32,792 bases of DNA from an uncultured Bacilli bacterium (GCA_944350415.1 CALVOY010000025.1:1-32792); one strand, 5' to 3'. Shown: positions 22,008-32,491, numbered from the stretch's first letter. Notes: a model not told the origin generated them from the letters alone. Numbers and translations are program-made.

Positions 22008-23287
22008 TATCTTCTCCTATAACTTTTTTTGTAACTACGAGTTACTAAACTACCTTCTAACTGTTTATAAGTTTCTAGGGCTACTCCTACTACAATTAAA
22101 AGTCCTGTTCCTCCAATGGTTACTTGACTAGATAAACTTACCTTATCAGATAAATTTACCAAAGCTGTAAATAAAATTGGAATACCAGCAATGATAATTA
22201 AGAATATAGAACCCACTACAGTTAGTCTTGATAGTACTTTGGATACATAATTTTCTGTTTCTTTTCCTGGTCTTACCGCTGGAATAAATCCACCATTTTG
22301 CTGTAAATTCTTAGCTAATTCTTCTGGTTTAATTTGAATAAAGGTATAAAAATATCCAAAGAAGAAAATTAAGAATACATAGATTAAGAAACCAACAGGC
22401 GTTGAATAACTTAGATAGTTATTACAGAAATTTATAAATCCAGCATTACCAGTAAATTGAGCAATGGTTGATGGAATCATCAAAAAGCTCGAAGCAAAAA
22501 TTACTGGTACAACTCCTGCAGAGTTGATTTTAATTGGCATATAAGATTGCCCTGATCCATATGTACTACTCGATTTATTAGCATATTGAATAGGAATCTT
22601 ACGATCTGCTTCTTGTACCCAAATCACGCCAATAATAATTAAGAAATATACAATCACGAATACTACGAATAATAAGATACCTAGCCATAATTCTAAAGAA
22701 GAATCCAATACTAGTCCTTGGAAAGCTAGCATAAACATGGTTGGAAGTTCTTTAATAATACCAGCCATGATAATCAAACTCATTCCATTACCGATTCCTT
22801 TTTTGGTAATTTGATCCCCTAACCATAATGTAAAAGCAGTACCTGCTGTTAATATGGTTGCGATATATAGGTGTTCCATTGCACTAGAGGCATTAAAGAA
22901 CACAAAAGAGAATGCAAATCCTTCAATAAAGGCAAAGATAATTCCCATGTAGCGGGTAATTTGATTGATTTTTTGCCTACCAACTGGTCCTTCTTTATTT
23001 AATTCGCTGAAATATGGAATAATATCTAACTGTAGTAATTGCATGATGATGGATGCTGTGATATAAGGCATAACTCCTAATGCAAAGATTGAGAAGTTCC
23101 TTAAACCACCACCACCCATAGCGTTCATTAATTCTAGAAATCCTAGATTGTTTGTTATTTCGTCGGTTCCGGGAACTCTAATTGAAGTTCCAATTACGAA
23201 GATCATTAATGCACCGAGCGTAAATAAAATTCTTTTTCTTAAATCTTTATTTGTGGGTGCAAATAATTGTTTCAAAGTATGAAACAC
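22007..23287 (-). CDS. secY: Protein translocase channel subunit SecY
   Basis: The product has 426 residues with ten membrane segments. PYITASIIMQLLQLDIIPYF (second and third helix region), GIGNGMSLIIMAGI, and FFGYFYTFIQIKPEELAKNL are conserved SecY phrases. It forms the pore for Sec-dependent export with SecE and SecG, which are not in this window. It starts one base after rplO and ends coupled to adk. Confidence 0.97.
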   Translation of the reverse strand: MFHTLKQLFAPTNKDLRKRILFTLGALMIFVIGTSIRVPGTDEITNNLGFLELMNAMGGGGLRNFSIFALGVMPYITASIIMQLLQLDIIPYFSELNKEGPVGRQKINQITRYMGIIFAFIEGFAFSFVFFNASSAMEHLYIATILTAGTAFTLWLGDQITKKGIGNGMSLIIMAGIIKELPTMFMLAFQGLVLDSSLELWLGILLFVVFVIVYFLIIIGVIWVQEADRKIPIQYANKSSSTYGSGQSYMPIKINSAGVVPVIFASSFLMIPSTIAQFTGNAGFINFCNNYLSYSTPVGFLIYVFLIFFFGYFYTFIQIKPEELAKNLQQNGGFIPAVRPGKETENYVSKVLSRLTVVGSIFLIIIAGIPILFTALVNLSDKVSLSSQVTIGGTGLLIVVGVALETYKQLEGSLVTRSYKKSYRRR

Positions 23288-23288
23288 A

Positions 23289-23732
23289 TTAGATCACCTC
23301 AGCTTTACTTCCGCTCTTTTCTATTTTTTCAATTGCACTAGCAGAAAATTTATTAGCTTGGATTGTTAATTTTTTGTCTAAGTTTCCTTCTCCTAGTACC
23401 TTAATGCCATCTAATCCCTTTTTTACTAATCCTACTTCTTTTAATAAAGCAGGAGTCACTACTGTACCATCTTCAAATCTATTTAAATCACTTAAGTTGA
23501 TTACTGCATAAACTGTTTTAAATTCTGCATTTGAGAATCCACGTTTTGGTAAGCGTCTATATAAAGGTAATTGTCCACCTTCAAAGGTTGCTCCTTTACC
23601 ACCACCACTACGTGCCTTTTGACCTTTTTGTCCTTTTCCACTTGTTTTTCCTAAACCGCTACCTGGTCCACGACCAACTCTTTTTTTGCTTTGAGTTGCT
23701 CCTTCATTTGCTACTAATTCATGTAATTTCAT
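23289..23732 (-). CDS. rplO: 50S ribosomal protein uL15
   Basis: The product has 147 residues. [20 protein letters not shown], the glycine-rich [17 protein letters not shown] segment and [13 protein letters not shown] are diagnostic. Its ATG overlaps the rpsE stop by one base, which leaves no room for rpmD (L30) between them. Confidence 0.97.
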   Translation of the reverse strand: MKLHELVANEGATQSKKRVGRGPGSGLGKTSGKGQKGQKARSGGGKGATFEGGQLPLYRRLPKRGFSNAEFKTVYAVINLSDLNRFEDGTVVTPALLKEVGLVKKGLDGIKVLGEGNLDKKLTIQANKFSASAIEKIEKSGSKAEVI

Positions 23733-24241
23733 TATCCTAAAATCTCCTCTACTTTTTTTCCTCTAAGTTTTGCAACTTCTTCTACTGATTTTACAGATTT
23801 TAAAGCATTAATTGTAGCAGTAGCCATGTTTAGTTTTGTACGTGATCCAAGTGATTTAGATAAAATGTCTTTTACTCCAGCAAGTTCTAATACAGCACGA
23901 ACAGCTCCTCCAGCAATAACTCCAGTACCGGCTGCAGCTGGTTTTAAGAACACTTTTGCTGCACCATTTACTCCTGTTATTTCATGTTGGATTGTACGTC
24001 CATCCACTAAAGGTATTTTAACGATATTCTTATTGGCAGCTTGAATTGCCTTTTTAATTGCATCAGGTACTTCGTTTGCTTTTCCAATTCCTAATCCAAC
24101 TTGACCTTTTCTATCCCCAACAACAACACAAGCAGAGAATCTTCTTTGACGTCCACCTTTGTTTACTTTAACAACAGATTTTACTTCAACTACTAATTCT
24201 TCATATTGTTTTTGTTTAGGGTCCATGTTTCTATTTTGCAT
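23732..24241 (-). CDS. rpsE: 30S ribosomal protein uS5
   Basis: The product has 169 residues. It has a double-stranded RNA-binding N-terminal domain ([20 protein letters not shown]) and [19 protein letters not shown] in the C-terminal domain. S5 supports decoding accuracy and the mRNA entry channel. AAAAGGAGGGTATTT precedes the ATG. Confidence 0.97.
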   Translation of the reverse strand: MQNRNMDPKQKQYEELVVEVKSVVKVNKGGRQRRFSACVVVGDRKGQVGLGIGKANEVPDAIKKAIQAANKNIVKIPLVDGRTIQHEITGVNGAAKVFLKPAAAGTGVIAGGAVRAVLELAGVKDILSKSLGSRTKLNMATATINALKSVKSVEEVAKLRGKKVEEILG

Positions 24242-24256
24242 AAATACCCTCCTTTT

Positions 24257-24613
24257 TTAGAATTCTAATCCATTTTCGCGTGCAGCATTAGCTAAAGCTT
24301 CTACACGTCCGTGATAAAGGTATCCACCTCTATCGAATACTACTTTAGTAATTTTAGCTTTCTTAGCAGCTTCAGCGATTGCTTTTCCAACTTCTGTTGC
24401 AGCCTCGATATTTCCACCATTTTTAAGTTTTAAACTTAAAGAGGAAGCACTTGCTAAAGTAACACCATTTTCATCATCAATAATTTGACAACTAATATTT
24501 TTATTTGATCTAAATACGCATAATCTAGGCACTTCAGAAGTTCCTGAGATTTTATCACGAACTCTTCTATGTCTCATTAAACGCATTTGATTACGAGATA
24601 CTTTATTAATCAT
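24257..24613 (-). CDS. rplR: 50S ribosomal protein uL18
   Basis: The product has 118 residues. [34 protein letters not shown] and the C-terminus [20 protein letters not shown] are typical. It binds 5S rRNA with L5. The ATG at 24613 is nine bases after GGGAG; an ATG at 24622 would sit directly on that site. Confidence 0.97.
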   Translation of the reverse strand: MINKVSRNQMRLMRHRRVRDKISGTSEVPRLCVFRSNKNISCQIIDDENGVTLASASSLSLKLKNGGNIEAATEVGKAIAEAAKKAKITKVVFDRGGYLYHGRVEALANAARENGLEF

Positions 24614-24639
24614 AAGTAACATCTCCCTTCTACATGCTT

Positions 24640-25176
24640 TTAAGCAGCTTTCTTCCCTTCTTTACGACGAACATATTCATCTTTATAACGAATTCCTTTT
24701 CCCTTATATGGTTCAGGTTCTCTTACACTTCTGATTTCAGCTGCAAATTTACCAACTAAAACTTTATCAATTCCGCTTACTGTAATCTCAGTATTAGAAA
24801 CTTGTTCTACTTTCAATCCAGCTGGAACTGATAATTCTACTGGATGAGAATATCCAGCGTTCACTACTAATGTATTTCCTTTTACATTGAAACGGTAACC
24901 TACACCAATAATTTCTAATCCTTTTTGGAAACCATTTGTAACTCCATTAATCATATTTTGGATGTTAGCATTGGTTGTTCCATGCATTGCTTTTGTAGCT
25001 TTTTCATCATTAGGGCGAGTAACTGTTAATGTATTTTCTTCTAGATTTACTTCAATTCCTTTTACTAGTTCTAATGATAATTCTCCTTTTGGTCCTTTTA
25101 CTGTAACAACATTATTTTCGTTTGTTATGGTAACACCAGCAGGTACTACAATTTTTCTATTACCAATACGGCTCAT
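24640..25176 (-). CDS. rplF: 50S ribosomal protein uL6
   Basis: The product has 178 residues made of two repeated alpha/beta domains. It starts [17 protein letters not shown] and ends with [20 protein letters not shown], the conserved L6 tail near the sarcin-ricin loop. Confidence 0.98.
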   Translation of the reverse strand: MSRIGNRKIVVPAGVTITNENNVVTVKGPKGELSLELVKGIEVNLEENTLTVTRPNDEKATKAMHGTTNANIQNMINGVTNGFQKGLEIIGVGYRFNVKGNTLVVNAGYSHPVELSVPAGLKVEQVSNTEITVSGIDKVLVGKFAAEIRSVREPEPYKGKGIRYKDEYVRRKEGKKAA

Positions 25177-25202
25177 ACTTGCACCTCCTTATATAATGTT
25201 TT

Positions 25203-25604
25203 TTACCAAATATAAGCTAAAACTTCTCCACCTAAACCTTGTTTTCTTGCATCTTTATCTGTCATAATTCCTTTTGAAGTTGAAATAATAGCGATTCCTA
25301 ATCCGTTTAATACTTTAGGAACTTCATCCGCTTTCGCATAAACTCTAAGTCCTGGTTTAGAAATTCTTTTAAGTCCAGTGATAACTCTTTCCTTTTTTTG
25401 TCCATATTTTAAAGTGATTAAAATCATGCCTTGAGCAGTCTCTTCTAACACTTTGTAATCTTTAATAAATCCTTCTTCTTTTAAAATTCTAGCTAATTCT
25501 AATTTTAGTTTAGAAGCAGGTACTTTAACTTCCGTATAACGCATACTATTTGCATTACGAATGCGTGTTAGCATGTCTGCGATTGTATCTGTAACTACAG
25601 CCAT
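25203..25604 (-). CDS. rpsH: 30S ribosomal protein uS8
   Basis: The product has 133 residues. [20 protein letters not shown] at the start, and [20 protein letters not shown] near the end, are diagnostic. S8 organises the central domain of 16S rRNA and in some bacteria represses the spc operon. Confidence 0.98.
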   Translation of the reverse strand: MAVVTDTIADMLTRIRNANSMRYTEVKVPASKLKLELARILKEEGFIKDYKVLEETAQGMILITLKYGQKKERVITGLKRISKPGLRVYAKADEVPKVLNGLGIAIISTSKGIMTDKDARKQGLGGEVLAYIW

Positions 25605-25626
25605 AATAAATCCTCCTTCCTAGGTC

Positions 25627-25812
25627 CTACCAGCTTGATTTCTTAACACCTGGTATTTGTCCTTTACTTGCTAATTCTCTAAAACAAATACGGCAAATTC
25701 CAAATTTACTCATTACTGCATGAGGTCTTCCACATCTTTCACAACGAGTATATTCGCGAACTTTAAATTTTTGTTTACGATTAGCTTTAACGATCATACT
25801 TTTCTTTGCCAT
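25627..25812 (-). CDS. rpsN: 30S ribosomal protein uS14, zinc type
   Basis: The product has 61 residues, the short type Z form. C24-x2-C27 and C40-x2-C43 bind zinc ([24 protein letters not shown]). AGGAGG lies before the ATG. A zinc-free longer copy elsewhere in the genome cannot be excluded. Confidence 0.98.
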   Translation of the reverse strand: MAKKSMIVKANRKQKFKVREYTRCERCGRPHAVMSKFGICRICFRELASKGQIPGVKKSSW

Positions 25813-25824
25813 AATATCCTCCTA

Positions 25825-26364
25825 TTACTTTCTAAAAGGAATTCCAAGTTCATTTAATAAGTCAAAAGCTTCTTCATTAGATTTTGCAGTTGTAACGAAC
25901 ACGATATCCATACCACGAACTTTTACAACATTATCATAATCGATTTCTGAGAAGATTAATTGTTCTTTAATTCCTAATGTATAATTTCCTCTACCATCAA
26001 ATGCTTTTGGAGAAACACCTCTAAAATCACGTACACGAGGAAGTGCAATAGAAACCAATTTATCCATAAAGTTATACATATTTTCACCACGTAATGTTAC
26101 TTTACATCCAATAGATTGACCTTCTCTTACTTTAAATCCAGCAATTGATTTTCTAGCTTTCGTAATGACTGGTTTTTGTCCTGAAATTACTTCTAGATCT
26201 TTTACTGCTGCTTCTAATAATTTAGAGTTTGAGGTAGCATCCCCTACACCCATATTAATTACGATTTTTTCTAATTTTGGAACTTGCATGATTGACTTAT
26301 AACCATGTTTTTCTTTTAAGCTTGGAACTACTTCATTAAGATATTTTTCTTTTAGGCGGTTCAT
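25825..26364 (-). CDS. rplE: 50S ribosomal protein uL5
   Basis: The product has 179 residues. [34 protein letters not shown] and [20 protein letters not shown] are conserved. L5 binds 5S rRNA and contacts S13 in an inter-subunit bridge. Confidence 0.98.
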   Translation of the reverse strand: MNRLKEKYLNEVVPSLKEKHGYKSIMQVPKLEKIVINMGVGDATSNSKLLEAAVKDLEVISGQKPVITKARKSIAGFKVREGQSIGCKVTLRGENMYNFMDKLVSIALPRVRDFRGVSPKAFDGRGNYTLGIKEQLIFSEIDYDNVVKVRGMDIVFVTTAKSNEEAFDLLNELGIPFRK

Positions 26365-26382
26365 ATATTACCCTCCTTCCAA

Positions 26383-26694
26383 CTAATCAATCTTTTCGTT
26401 TGATTTTTTAGAAATTCTTATTTTTTTATTTGTTTTTTCATCTATTGTGTAACCGATTCTAGTAGGCTTTTTCGTTTTAGGATCGATTAACATTACATTA
26501 GAAGCATGAATTGGTGCTTCTACTTCAAGGATTCCACCAGTTTCTTGGCCATTTCCTTTTTTATGTTTTTTCACAATATTAGCACCTTCTACGATGACTT
26601 TGTTTTCTTTGCTTAAAACTTTAATAATCTTTCCTTCTTTATCTTTACTAGATCCGGCTATTACTCTTACTTTGTCTCCAACTTTAAGTTTCAT
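26383..26694 (-). CDS. rplX: 50S ribosomal protein uL24
   Basis: The product has 103 residues with an N-terminal KOW motif (KVGDKVRVIAGSSKDKEGKI). L24 is an assembly initiator near the exit tunnel. The C-terminus is Lys-rich (KTNKKIRISKKSNEKID). Confidence 0.97.
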   Translation of the reverse strand: MKLKVGDKVRVIAGSSKDKEGKIIKVLSKENKVIVEGANIVKKHKKGNGQETGGILEVEAPIHASNVMLIDPKTKKPTRIGYTIDEKTNKKIRISKKSNEKID

Positions 26695-26705
26695 AATATC
26701 CTCCT

Positions 26706-27074
26706 TTATAGCACTTCTTTAGCTAAAGATACTATTTTCATGAAATCTTTGTCACGTAATTCACGTGCTACTGGTCCGAAGATACGAGTTCCAACCGGAC
26801 TCTTATCATCTTTTATGATTACGCAAGCATTATCATCAAATTTAATATAGCTTCCATCTTCACGACGAAGACCTTGCTTACTTCTAACGATAACTGCTTT
26901 CACAACTTTTCCTTTTTTTACAGTTCCATTAGGTGTGGCATCTTTGATTGTACCAACAACTATGTCACCGATATTACCAGTTTTTACTTTGCTTCCACCA
27001 AGTACTCTAATTACCAATAAGCTTTTTGCACCTGAGTTGTCAGCAACTTTTAAACGGCTTTCTTGTTGTAACAT
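26706..27074 (-). CDS. rplN: 50S ribosomal protein uL14
   Basis: The product has 122 residues. [20 protein letters not shown] and [20 protein letters not shown] are the L14 signatures. It contributes to inter-subunit bridges and binds the silencing factor RsfS in bacteria that have it. Confidence 0.98.
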   Translation of the reverse strand: MLQQESRLKVADNSGAKSLLVIRVLGGSKVKTGNIGDIVVGTIKDATPNGTVKKGKVVKAVIVRSKQGLRREDGSYIKFDDNACVIIKDDKSPVGTRIFGPVARELRDKDFMKIVSLAKEVL

Positions 27075-27099
27075 AAATTATTCCTCCTTCACCTAAGAG

Positions 27100-27357
27100 T
27101 TATAAAATAACTGCTTCTTTTACGATTTCAGCTAAATAGAAGTGTTTTGTCTTAGAAATTGGTTTGCATTCTACGATTCTAACAGTATCTCCTACTTTTG
27201 CTTTGTTTGATTCATCATGTGCTGCATATTTTTTTGAATATTTTACTCTTTTTCCATATTTTGGATGTTTTTTATAAGTCTCTACTCTAACAGTAATCGT
27301 TTTGTTGTTACAAGCACTAACTACTGTACCAACCAATTCTTTTTTTACTTTTTCCAT
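27100..27357 (-). CDS. rpsQ: 30S ribosomal protein uS17
   Basis: The product has 85 residues with an OB-fold. [20 protein letters not shown] and [20 protein letters not shown] are characteristic. It follows rpmC by two bases. Confidence 0.97.
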   Translation of the reverse strand: MEKVKKELVGTVVSACNNKTITVRVETYKKHPKYGKRVKYSKKYAAHDESNKAKVGDTVRIVECKPISKTKHFYLAEIVKEAVIL

Positions 27358-27359
27358 TT

Positions 27360-27563
27360 TTACTTAACCTCCCCAGCAAGTTCACGCTCACGAAGTACTG
27401 TTTTACATCTAGCTACATCGTGTCTTAACTCTCTAATTCTTGAAGGTTTTTCTAAGTTTCCGGTTGCTTGTTGAAAACGTAGATTGAATAGTTCTTCTTT
27501 GCTTTCTTTGATCTTAGCAACAATTTGTTCAGTGGTTAGTTCTCTAATTTCTTTAACCTTCAT
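27360..27563 (-). CDS. rpmC: 50S ribosomal protein uL29
   Basis: The product has 67 residues folded as a helical hairpin: [41 protein letters not shown]29 lies at the exit tunnel rim where trigger factor and SRP dock. Its start overlaps the end of rplP by 11 bases. Confidence 0.97.
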   Translation of the reverse strand: MKVKEIRELTTEQIVAKIKESKEELFNLRFQQATGNLEKPSRIRELRHDVARCKTVLRERELAGEVK

Positions 27564-27984
27564 TTATCTCACCACCATCTTCTTTTTTTACGAATTTTGT
27601 TTGAATTGGTAATTTGTGAGAAGCAAGTCTTAATGCCTCACGTGCTACTTCTTCACTAACACCAGATATTTCAAACATAATTTTTCCTTCTTTTACTACT
27701 GCTACCCAAGCTTCAACGTTACCTTTACCTTTACCTTGACGAGTACCAATAGGTTTCTTTGTTAAAGGCATATGTGGGAAAATATTGATCCATACTTTTC
27801 CACCACGCTTCATATAACGTGTCATAGCTACACGAGCTGCTTCAATTTGATTAGAAGTAATCCATGCACCTTCTTTAGCCATAAGTCCATACTCACCATT
27901 TGTTAGAGTTGTATTTCCTTTAGCATGACCTTCGTAAGGTAATCTATGAACACGACGATATTTTGTTCTTGATGGGATTAACAT
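27553..27984 (-). CDS. rplP: 50S ribosomal protein uL16
   Basis: The product has 143 residues. [40 protein letters not shown] and [20 protein letters not shown] are diagnostic. L16 helps position A-site tRNA. It starts two bases after rpsC, whose last codons hold its ribosome site. Confidence 0.98.
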   Translation of the reverse strand: MLIPSRTKYRRVHRLPYEGHAKGNTTLTNGEYGLMAKEGAWITSNQIEAARVAMTRYMKRGGKVWINIFPHMPLTKKPIGTRQGKGKGNVEAWVAVVKEGKIMFEISGVSEEVAREALRLASHKLPIQTKFVKKEDGGEINEG

Positions 27985-27986
27985 AA

Positions 27987-28640
27987 TTAATTACCTCCTT
28001 TAGTCTTTTTAGAAGGAAGGATTTCTCCTTTATATATCCATACTTTAACACCAATTTTACCGAATGTTGTATCTGCTTCACTTGTAGCATAGTCAACATC
28101 AGCTCTTAAAGTATGAAGAGGAATTGTTCCTTCTGTATATCCTTCACTACGAGCCATATCAGCTCCACCTAGACGTCCAGATACTAAAGTCTTAATACCT
28201 TTAGCACCAGATTTCATAGCGTTACGGATAGCTCTTTTTTGCGCCATTCTAAATGATGCACGATTTTCAATTTGAGATGCGATAGAATCTGCTACAATTT
28301 GTGCATTCATATCAGGCTTTTTGATATCTACAATAGAAATTTGAATATCTTCATTTACTAATTTAGATAAATCTTTTTTCATTGCTTCGATTTGTTCACC
28401 ACCACGCCCGATGATTACACCAGGTTTTGATGTATGAACAATAACTTCTGTTCTCTTAGAATTTCTTTCAATTTGAACTTTACTAATTCCGTTTGCTTTT
28501 TGGATTTTTTCAAAATAGTTACGAATTTTTACATCGTTAGCTAAATACTTAGAAAAATCTTTTTTACTAGCATACCATTTTGAGTCCCAATCTTTATTAA
28601 TTCCAAGCCTTAGTCCATTAGGATTTACCTTTTGTCCCAT
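27987..28640 (-). CDS. rpsC: 30S ribosomal protein uS3
   Basis: The product has 217 residues. It has [20 protein letters not shown] at the start, a KH domain with [13 protein letters not shown], and the C-terminal domain with [21 protein letters not shown]3 forms part of the mRNA entry helicase. The ATG at 28640 lies nine bases after AGGAGGAGG, which overlaps the stop region of rplV; upstream in-frame codons are not S3-like. Confidence 0.98.
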   Translation of the reverse strand: MGQKVNPNGLRLGINKDWDSKWYASKKDFSKYLANDVKIRNYFEKIQKANGISKVQIERNSKRTEVIVHTSKPGVIIGRGGEQIEAMKKDLSKLVNEDIQISIVDIKKPDMNAQIVADSIASQIENRASFRMAQKRAIRNAMKSGAKGIKTLVSGRLGGADMARSEGYTEGTIPLHTLRADVDYATSEADTTFGKIGVKVWIYKGEILPSKKTKGGN

Positions 28641-28659
28641 TTCTTCTGACCTCCTCCTA

Positions 28660-28992
28660 CTACTTAGTTGCCACAACGATTACGATGTGACTTGTTCTTT
28701 TATCGTTATGTCCAATGTGACTACGTGAGTCAAACATATGTCTTTTCATCACTGGACCAGCATCTACTCTAGCTTCACTCACAAATAACTCTTCTTGTTT
28801 TGCACCGTTATTATTCACAGCATTTGCGATTGCAGATTCAAGAACTTTCTTTGTAAGACGAGCAGGCTTCTTATTCATATTGTTTAAGATGTTTAGCGCA
28901 TCATTCACATTTTTACCACGAATTAAATCTACTACTAAACGAGCTTTAATAGGTGATACTCTAAGAGTTTTTGCGATTGCTCTTGCTTCCAT
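28660..28992 (-). CDS. rplV: 50S ribosomal protein uL22
   Basis: The product has 110 residues. [20 protein letters not shown] and the C-terminal [18 protein letters not shown] include the beta-hairpin that lines the exit tunnel, though the hairpin basic loop is rather short here ([13 protein letters not shown]). Confidence 0.97.
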   Translation of the reverse strand: MEARAIAKTLRVSPIKARLVVDLIRGKNVNDALNILNNMNKKPARLTKKVLESAIANAVNNNGAKQEELFVSEARVDAGPVMKRHMFDSRSHIGHNDKRTSHIVIVVATK

Positions 28993-29011
28993 ATTTTTCT
29001 CCTCCTAGTCA

Positions 29012-29281
29012 CTATTTTTTCTTATTGTCGCCGTGTCCACCAAACTTACGAGTTTGTGAAAATTCTCCAAGTTTGTGTCCTACCATATCTTCAGTAACAT
29101 ATACTGGAATAAATTCTTTTCCGTTATGTACTGCAAATGTATGTCCAATAAATGCAGGATAGATTGTTGAACGGCGTGACCATGTTTTAATGACTTCTTT
29201 TTTTCCAGTTTCATTTAACTTTTCAACCTTAGCTAGTAATCTTTCGAATACGTAAGGCTTTTTCTTTGCACTTCTTGCCAT
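29012..29281 (-). CDS. rpsS: 30S ribosomal protein uS19
   Basis: The product has 89 residues. [40 protein letters not shown] and [18 protein letters not shown] are diagnostic. S19 forms a complex with S13 in the head. Confidence 0.98.
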   Translation of the reverse strand: MARSAKKKPYVFERLLAKVEKLNETGKKEVIKTWSRRSTIYPAFIGHTFAVHNGKEFIPVYVTEDMVGHKLGEFSQTRKFGGHGDNKKK

Positions 29282-29295
29282 AATAATCTCCTCCT

Positions 29296-30126
29296 TTACT
29301 TACTATTACGACGACGTACGATAAATTTATCAGACGCTTTTTTCTTTCTTGTCTTATATCCAAGTGCTGGTTTACCCCAAGGAGTAACTGGTCCTTTACG
29401 ACCGATTGGTGCGCGACCTTCTCCACCACCATGTGGGTGATCATTAGGGTTCATAACAGATCCACGAACAGTTGGACGAATTCCTAAATGACGAGTACGT
29501 CCAGCTTTTCCTAATCTTACTAGATTTTGATCTTCATTACCAACTTCACCAATAGTAGCATAACAAGTTCCTAAAATTAATCTTTGTTCACCACTAGAAA
29601 GTCTAACCATTACATAATTTCCTTCACGTCCAAGGATTTGAGCACTTGCTCCAGCACTACGTGCTAATTCTCCACCTTTTCCTGGACGAAGTTCGATATT
29701 ATGAATCATAGTACCAACTGGAATATTCATAATAGGAAGTGCATTTCCTACTTTGATATCTACATTTTCCCCTGATACAATAACATCCCCTACACTAAGT
29801 TTCTTTGGAGCGATGATATATCTCTTTTCACCATCGTTATAATTAATTAAGGCAATATTTGCCGTTCTATTTGGGTCGTATTCAATACTAGCAACTTTAC
29901 CAGGAATATCATATTTATTACGCTTGAAATCAATGATACGGTATTTTCTTTTTGCTCCGCCACCTTGATGTCTTACCGTAATTCTTCCTTGGTTGTTACG
30001 ACCACCGTTTTTCTTTAAGCTTACTACTAGACTTTTCTCAGGAGTACTTTTGGTAATTTCTTCATTTACTAAAGTACTTCTTTTTCTTTGTCCAGGAGTA
30101 TTAGGCTTATAGTTTCTTACTGACAT
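29296..30126 (-). CDS. rplB: 50S ribosomal protein uL2
   Basis: The product has 276 residues. [20 protein letters not shown], the SH3-like core, and [20 protein letters not shown] with the conserved His residues near the peptidyl-transferase centre identify L2. It is essential for subunit joining. Confidence 0.98.
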   Translation of the reverse strand: MSVRNYKPNTPGQRKRSTLVNEEITKSTPEKSLVVSLKKNGGRNNQGRITVRHQGGGAKRKYRIIDFKRNKYDIPGKVASIEYDPNRTANIALINYNDGEKRYIIAPKKLSVGDVIVSGENVDIKVGNALPIMNIPVGTMIHNIELRPGKGGELARSAGASAQILGREGNYVMVRLSSGEQRLILGTCYATIGEVGNEDQNLVRLGKAGRTRHLGIRPTVRGSVMNPNDHPHGGGEGRAPIGRKGPVTPWGKPALGYKTRKKKASDKFIVRRRNSK

Positions 30127-30140
30127 GAGTAACCCTCCTT

Positions 30141-30425
30141 TTAATTAAGTTCAATTGTTTGACCTTCCGCTAGTGTTACAATTGCTTTCTTGCTACGATT
30201 TGTAAGTCCAGCATAACGTCCAACTCTTCTTTTCTTTGGTTTTACGTTTAGTGTACGAATTTCTTGTACTTTTACGTTAAATATTTTTTCGATTGCTTGT
30301 TTAATTTCTGTTTTATTTGCTTTAGGATCTACTTTAAAAACATATTGTCCTTTATTTTGTCCTAAAGAAGCTGATTTTTCAGTAACTACTGGCGCTTTTA
30401 TGATTTCTAAATATTTTGTATTCAT
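30141..30425 (-). CDS. rplW: 50S ribosomal protein uL23
   Basis: The product has 94 residues. [40 protein letters not shown] are typical. L23 docks trigger factor and SRP at the tunnel exit. Its start overlaps the rplD stop by one base. Confidence 0.97.
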   Translation of the reverse strand: MNTKYLEIIKAPVVTEKSASLGQNKGQYVFKVDPKANKTEIKQAIEKIFNVKVQEIRTLNVKPKKRRVGRYAGLTNRSKKAIVTLAEGQTIELN

Positions 30426-31021
30426 TATTTAAGCACCTCCTCAATTGCCTCTAATCCTTCTTTTGTAGTTAAGACAACATCTGCATAACTTAAATCTAAT
30501 ACATTCAGTTCTGTTGGTTCTAATAATGCAATATTTCTTAAGTTACGAGATGCAAGGATTAGGTTTTCTTCTAATTCTTTTACAACGATTAATACTTTTT
30601 TATCAGCAAGTTCTAATGTATTAAGCATAGTAATCATTTCTTTAGTTTTTGGTGTAGCGATAGCTAAAGAATCTACTACTACTAATTGTTTGTTGTTGTA
30701 TACATTTAAGAATGCTGTTTGTAAAGCTAATCTTCTTTCTTTTCTATTTTGTTTCTTTGAGTAATCTCTTGGAACTGGAGTACCATATCTTCCTCCACCT
30801 ACCCATTGAACCGCACGGATAGATCCTTGACGAGCATGTCCTGTTCCTTTTTGACGCCATGGTTTTCTTCCACCGCCGCTTACTTCACTACGATTTTTTG
30901 TTGAGTGAGTTCCTTGTCTTAATGATGCTCTTTGTAAAATGATGGCATCATATAAAACTTTGTCATTTGGTTCTATATTTAGTAAATCTTTATTTAACTT
31001 AATGTCCTTTAATTTTTCCAT
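30425..31021 (-). CDS. rplD: 50S ribosomal protein uL4
   Basis: The product has 198 residues. GGGRKPWRQKGTGHARQGSI, the extended tunnel loop, is diagnostic. In several bacteria L4 also represses its own S10 operon. A 57-base gap separates it from rplC, the longest inside the superoperon, without an evident promoter; AAAGGAGGAATTAAAG precedes the ATG. Confidence 0.97.
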   Translation of the reverse strand: MEKLKDIKLNKDLLNIEPNDKVLYDAIILQRASLRQGTHSTKNRSEVSGGGRKPWRQKGTGHARQGSIRAVQWVGGGRYGTPVPRDYSKKQNRKERRLALQTAFLNVYNNKQLVVVDSLAIATPKTKEMITMLNTLELADKKVLIVVKELEENLILASRNLRNIALLEPTELNVLDLSYADVVLTTKEGLEAIEEVLK

Positions 31022-31078
31022 CTTTAATTCCTCCTTTCACTACAATTTTAAATTTTATGATTATTTAACCTGCAGTGA

Positions 31079-31840
31079 TTATTCGTTTACTTCTTCTTGA
31101 TTTTCTTCAGTTACTTCTGTTTCTACTGTTTCCGTTTCTTCTACTTCGGCAGTTTCCACTGGTGTTTCTTCTATTTCTACATAAGAAATTAATTCTTCTG
31201 TTTCATTTACTTTTTCACCTTTTTTAACTGATGTTCTAATCATAACTAAAGACTTTTTAGGACCTGGTACATTACCTTTTACTAAGATAATGTTGTTTTC
31301 TAAATCTACATCTACAACTTCAAGATTTTGAATTGTACATGCTACATTACCCATATGACCAGGTAATTTTTTACCTTTTAATACGTGCATTGGTAACATG
31401 GTACCTAATGAACCAACACCTCTATGATATTGAGAACCATGACCCATAGGCCCACGAGATTGGTTGTAACGTTTGATAACACCTTGAAATCCTTTTCCTT
31501 TACTAATACCGCTTACATCCACGATTTCTCCTTTTGTAAAGATACTAGCATCGATTACTTGACCTAATGTGTAATCATTTACATTTACTCCTCTGATTTC
31601 TCTTAAGAAGCGCTTAGGTTCTGTATTTGCTTTGTTGGTATGACCGATTTTAGCTTTATTACTAACTTTTGGTCTTACTGTTTGACATCCTAATTGGATG
31701 GCGTCATATCCGTCTTTTTCTGTTATTTTAATTTGAGTAACAACATTAGGTTCTACTTCAATGACTGTAACAGGAATTAACTTTCCGTTTTTTGTAAAAA
31801 CTTGTGTCATTCCTATTTTTTTACCTAAGATTCCTTTCAT
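31079..31840 (-). CDS. rplC: 50S ribosomal protein uL3 with an acidic C-terminal extension
   Basis: The product has 253 residues, about 40 more than usual. Residues 1-208 are ordinary L3, including [20 protein letters not shown] and the loop near the peptidyl-transferase centre with [15 protein letters not shown]. Residues 222-253 are a low-complexity tail of which about half is Glu, with Thr and Val ([20 protein letters not shown]). The tail should lie on the solvent side; its role is unknown. AGGAGGAAACAAAA precedes the ATG. Confidence 0.96.
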   Translation of the reverse strand: MKGILGKKIGMTQVFTKNGKLIPVTVIEVEPNVVTQIKITEKDGYDAIQLGCQTVRPKVSNKAKIGHTNKANTEPKRFLREIRGVNVNDYTLGQVIDASIFTKGEIVDVSGISKGKGFQGVIKRYNQSRGPMGHGSQYHRGVGSLGTMLPMHVLKGKKLPGHMGNVACTIQNLEVVDVDLENNIILVKGNVPGPKKSLVMIRTSVKKGEKVNETEELISYVEIEETPVETAEVEETETVETEVTEENQEEVNE

Positions 31841-31856
31841 TTTTGTTTCCTCCTAA

Positions 31857-32174
31857 TTAATTTTGTTCTACTTTGATTTGAATATCAACACCGCTTGGTA
31901 AATCTAAATGTGCTAATGCATCAATAGTTTCCTTGCTAGGGTTCTTGATATCAATAAGTCTTTTATGCGTACGCATTTCAAATTGTTCACGACTGTCTTT
32001 GTATTTGTGTACAGCACGTAAAATAGTAAACTTTTCAATTTCTGTTGGAAGTGGCACTGGTCCACTAATTTCTCCTCCAGATCTTTTTACAGTTTCTACT
32101 ATTTTCTTTGCAGCATTGTCTAGAATTCTATGATCATATGCTTTTAATCTGATGCGAACTTTTTCTTTTGACAT
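31857..32174 (-). CDS. rpsJ: 30S ribosomal protein uS10
   Basis: The product has 105 residues. [40 protein letters not shown] and [13 protein letters not shown] are conserved. S10 is in the head and also pairs with NusB in antitermination. It is the first gene of the superoperon, with GGGAGG before the ATG. Confidence 0.98.
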   Translation of the reverse strand: MSKEKVRIRLKAYDHRILDNAAKKIVETVKRSGGEISGPVPLPTEIEKFTILRAVHKYKDSREQFEMRTHKRLIDIKNPSKETIDALAHLDLPSGVDIQIKVEQN

Positions 32175-32303
32175 TTCGAATCCTCCCTTCGCCTATATCT
32201 AGTATAGACTTGCTCCGTGTAAAAACCTGAATTCACTCAGTTAAATTTTAACAACTTAACCGGGTGTATCAGCAACCTCACACATCTAAGCAGCCACACA
32301 CGG
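32175..32303 (-). promoter_or_regulatory. Structured 5' leader of the S10 operon
   Basis: The roughly 125-base leader starts with CCGTGT (32298-32303), which is complementary to ACACGG (32215-32220), so a long-range stem could close most of it. Inside, GTTAA/TTAAC form a hairpin near 32241-32260, and CTATA/TATAG form another at about 32193-32208 close to the ribosome site. This is the layout of ribosomal-protein autoregulation, with L4 or S10-operon products as known ligands elsewhere. No known motif is confirmed. Confidence 0.5.
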
Positions 32304-32306
32304 TAA

Positions 32307-32336
32307 ATTATAACATAGGTATTATAAGGAAAGCAA
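32307..32336 (-). promoter_or_regulatory. Promoter of the S10-spc-alpha superoperon
   Basis: TTGCTT (32331-32336) and TATAAT (32307-32312) are 18 bases apart on the minus strand. An upstream A/T-rich stretch (32337-32365) could serve as an UP element. Confidence 0.75.
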
Positions 32337-32433
32337 CCTTTTTTTATAATTTTTTAATAAGAATTGTTCTGTTACAAAATCAAAATTGACATCAGTAATA
32401 ATTGAATTTTTGTAATAGCTTCTCTTATTTACA

Positions 32434-32478
32434 CAAAAAAAGCATCCAAAATTTATCTTAATTTTGAACGCTTTTTCG
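32434..32478 (-). terminator. Terminator of the right-edge gene
   Basis: On the minus strand AAAAAGC-GTTCAAAATT and AATTTTGGAT-GCTTTTTTT pair with one small mismatch region around an AAGATA loop and end in a T-run, 14 bases after the stop codon. It isolates the superoperon from upstream transcription. Confidence 0.75.
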
Positions 32479-32491
32479 TTATCCTGTTTTT

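Noticed and set aside
23700-23760. A hidden rpmD gene
   Set aside because: The rpsE stop and rplO start overlap, and no L30-like frame is present in either gene's alternative frames at this joint.
24962-25267. Open frame of 101 codons on the plus strand
   Set aside because: It is antisense to rplF and rpsH and has no ribosome site or recognisable domain.
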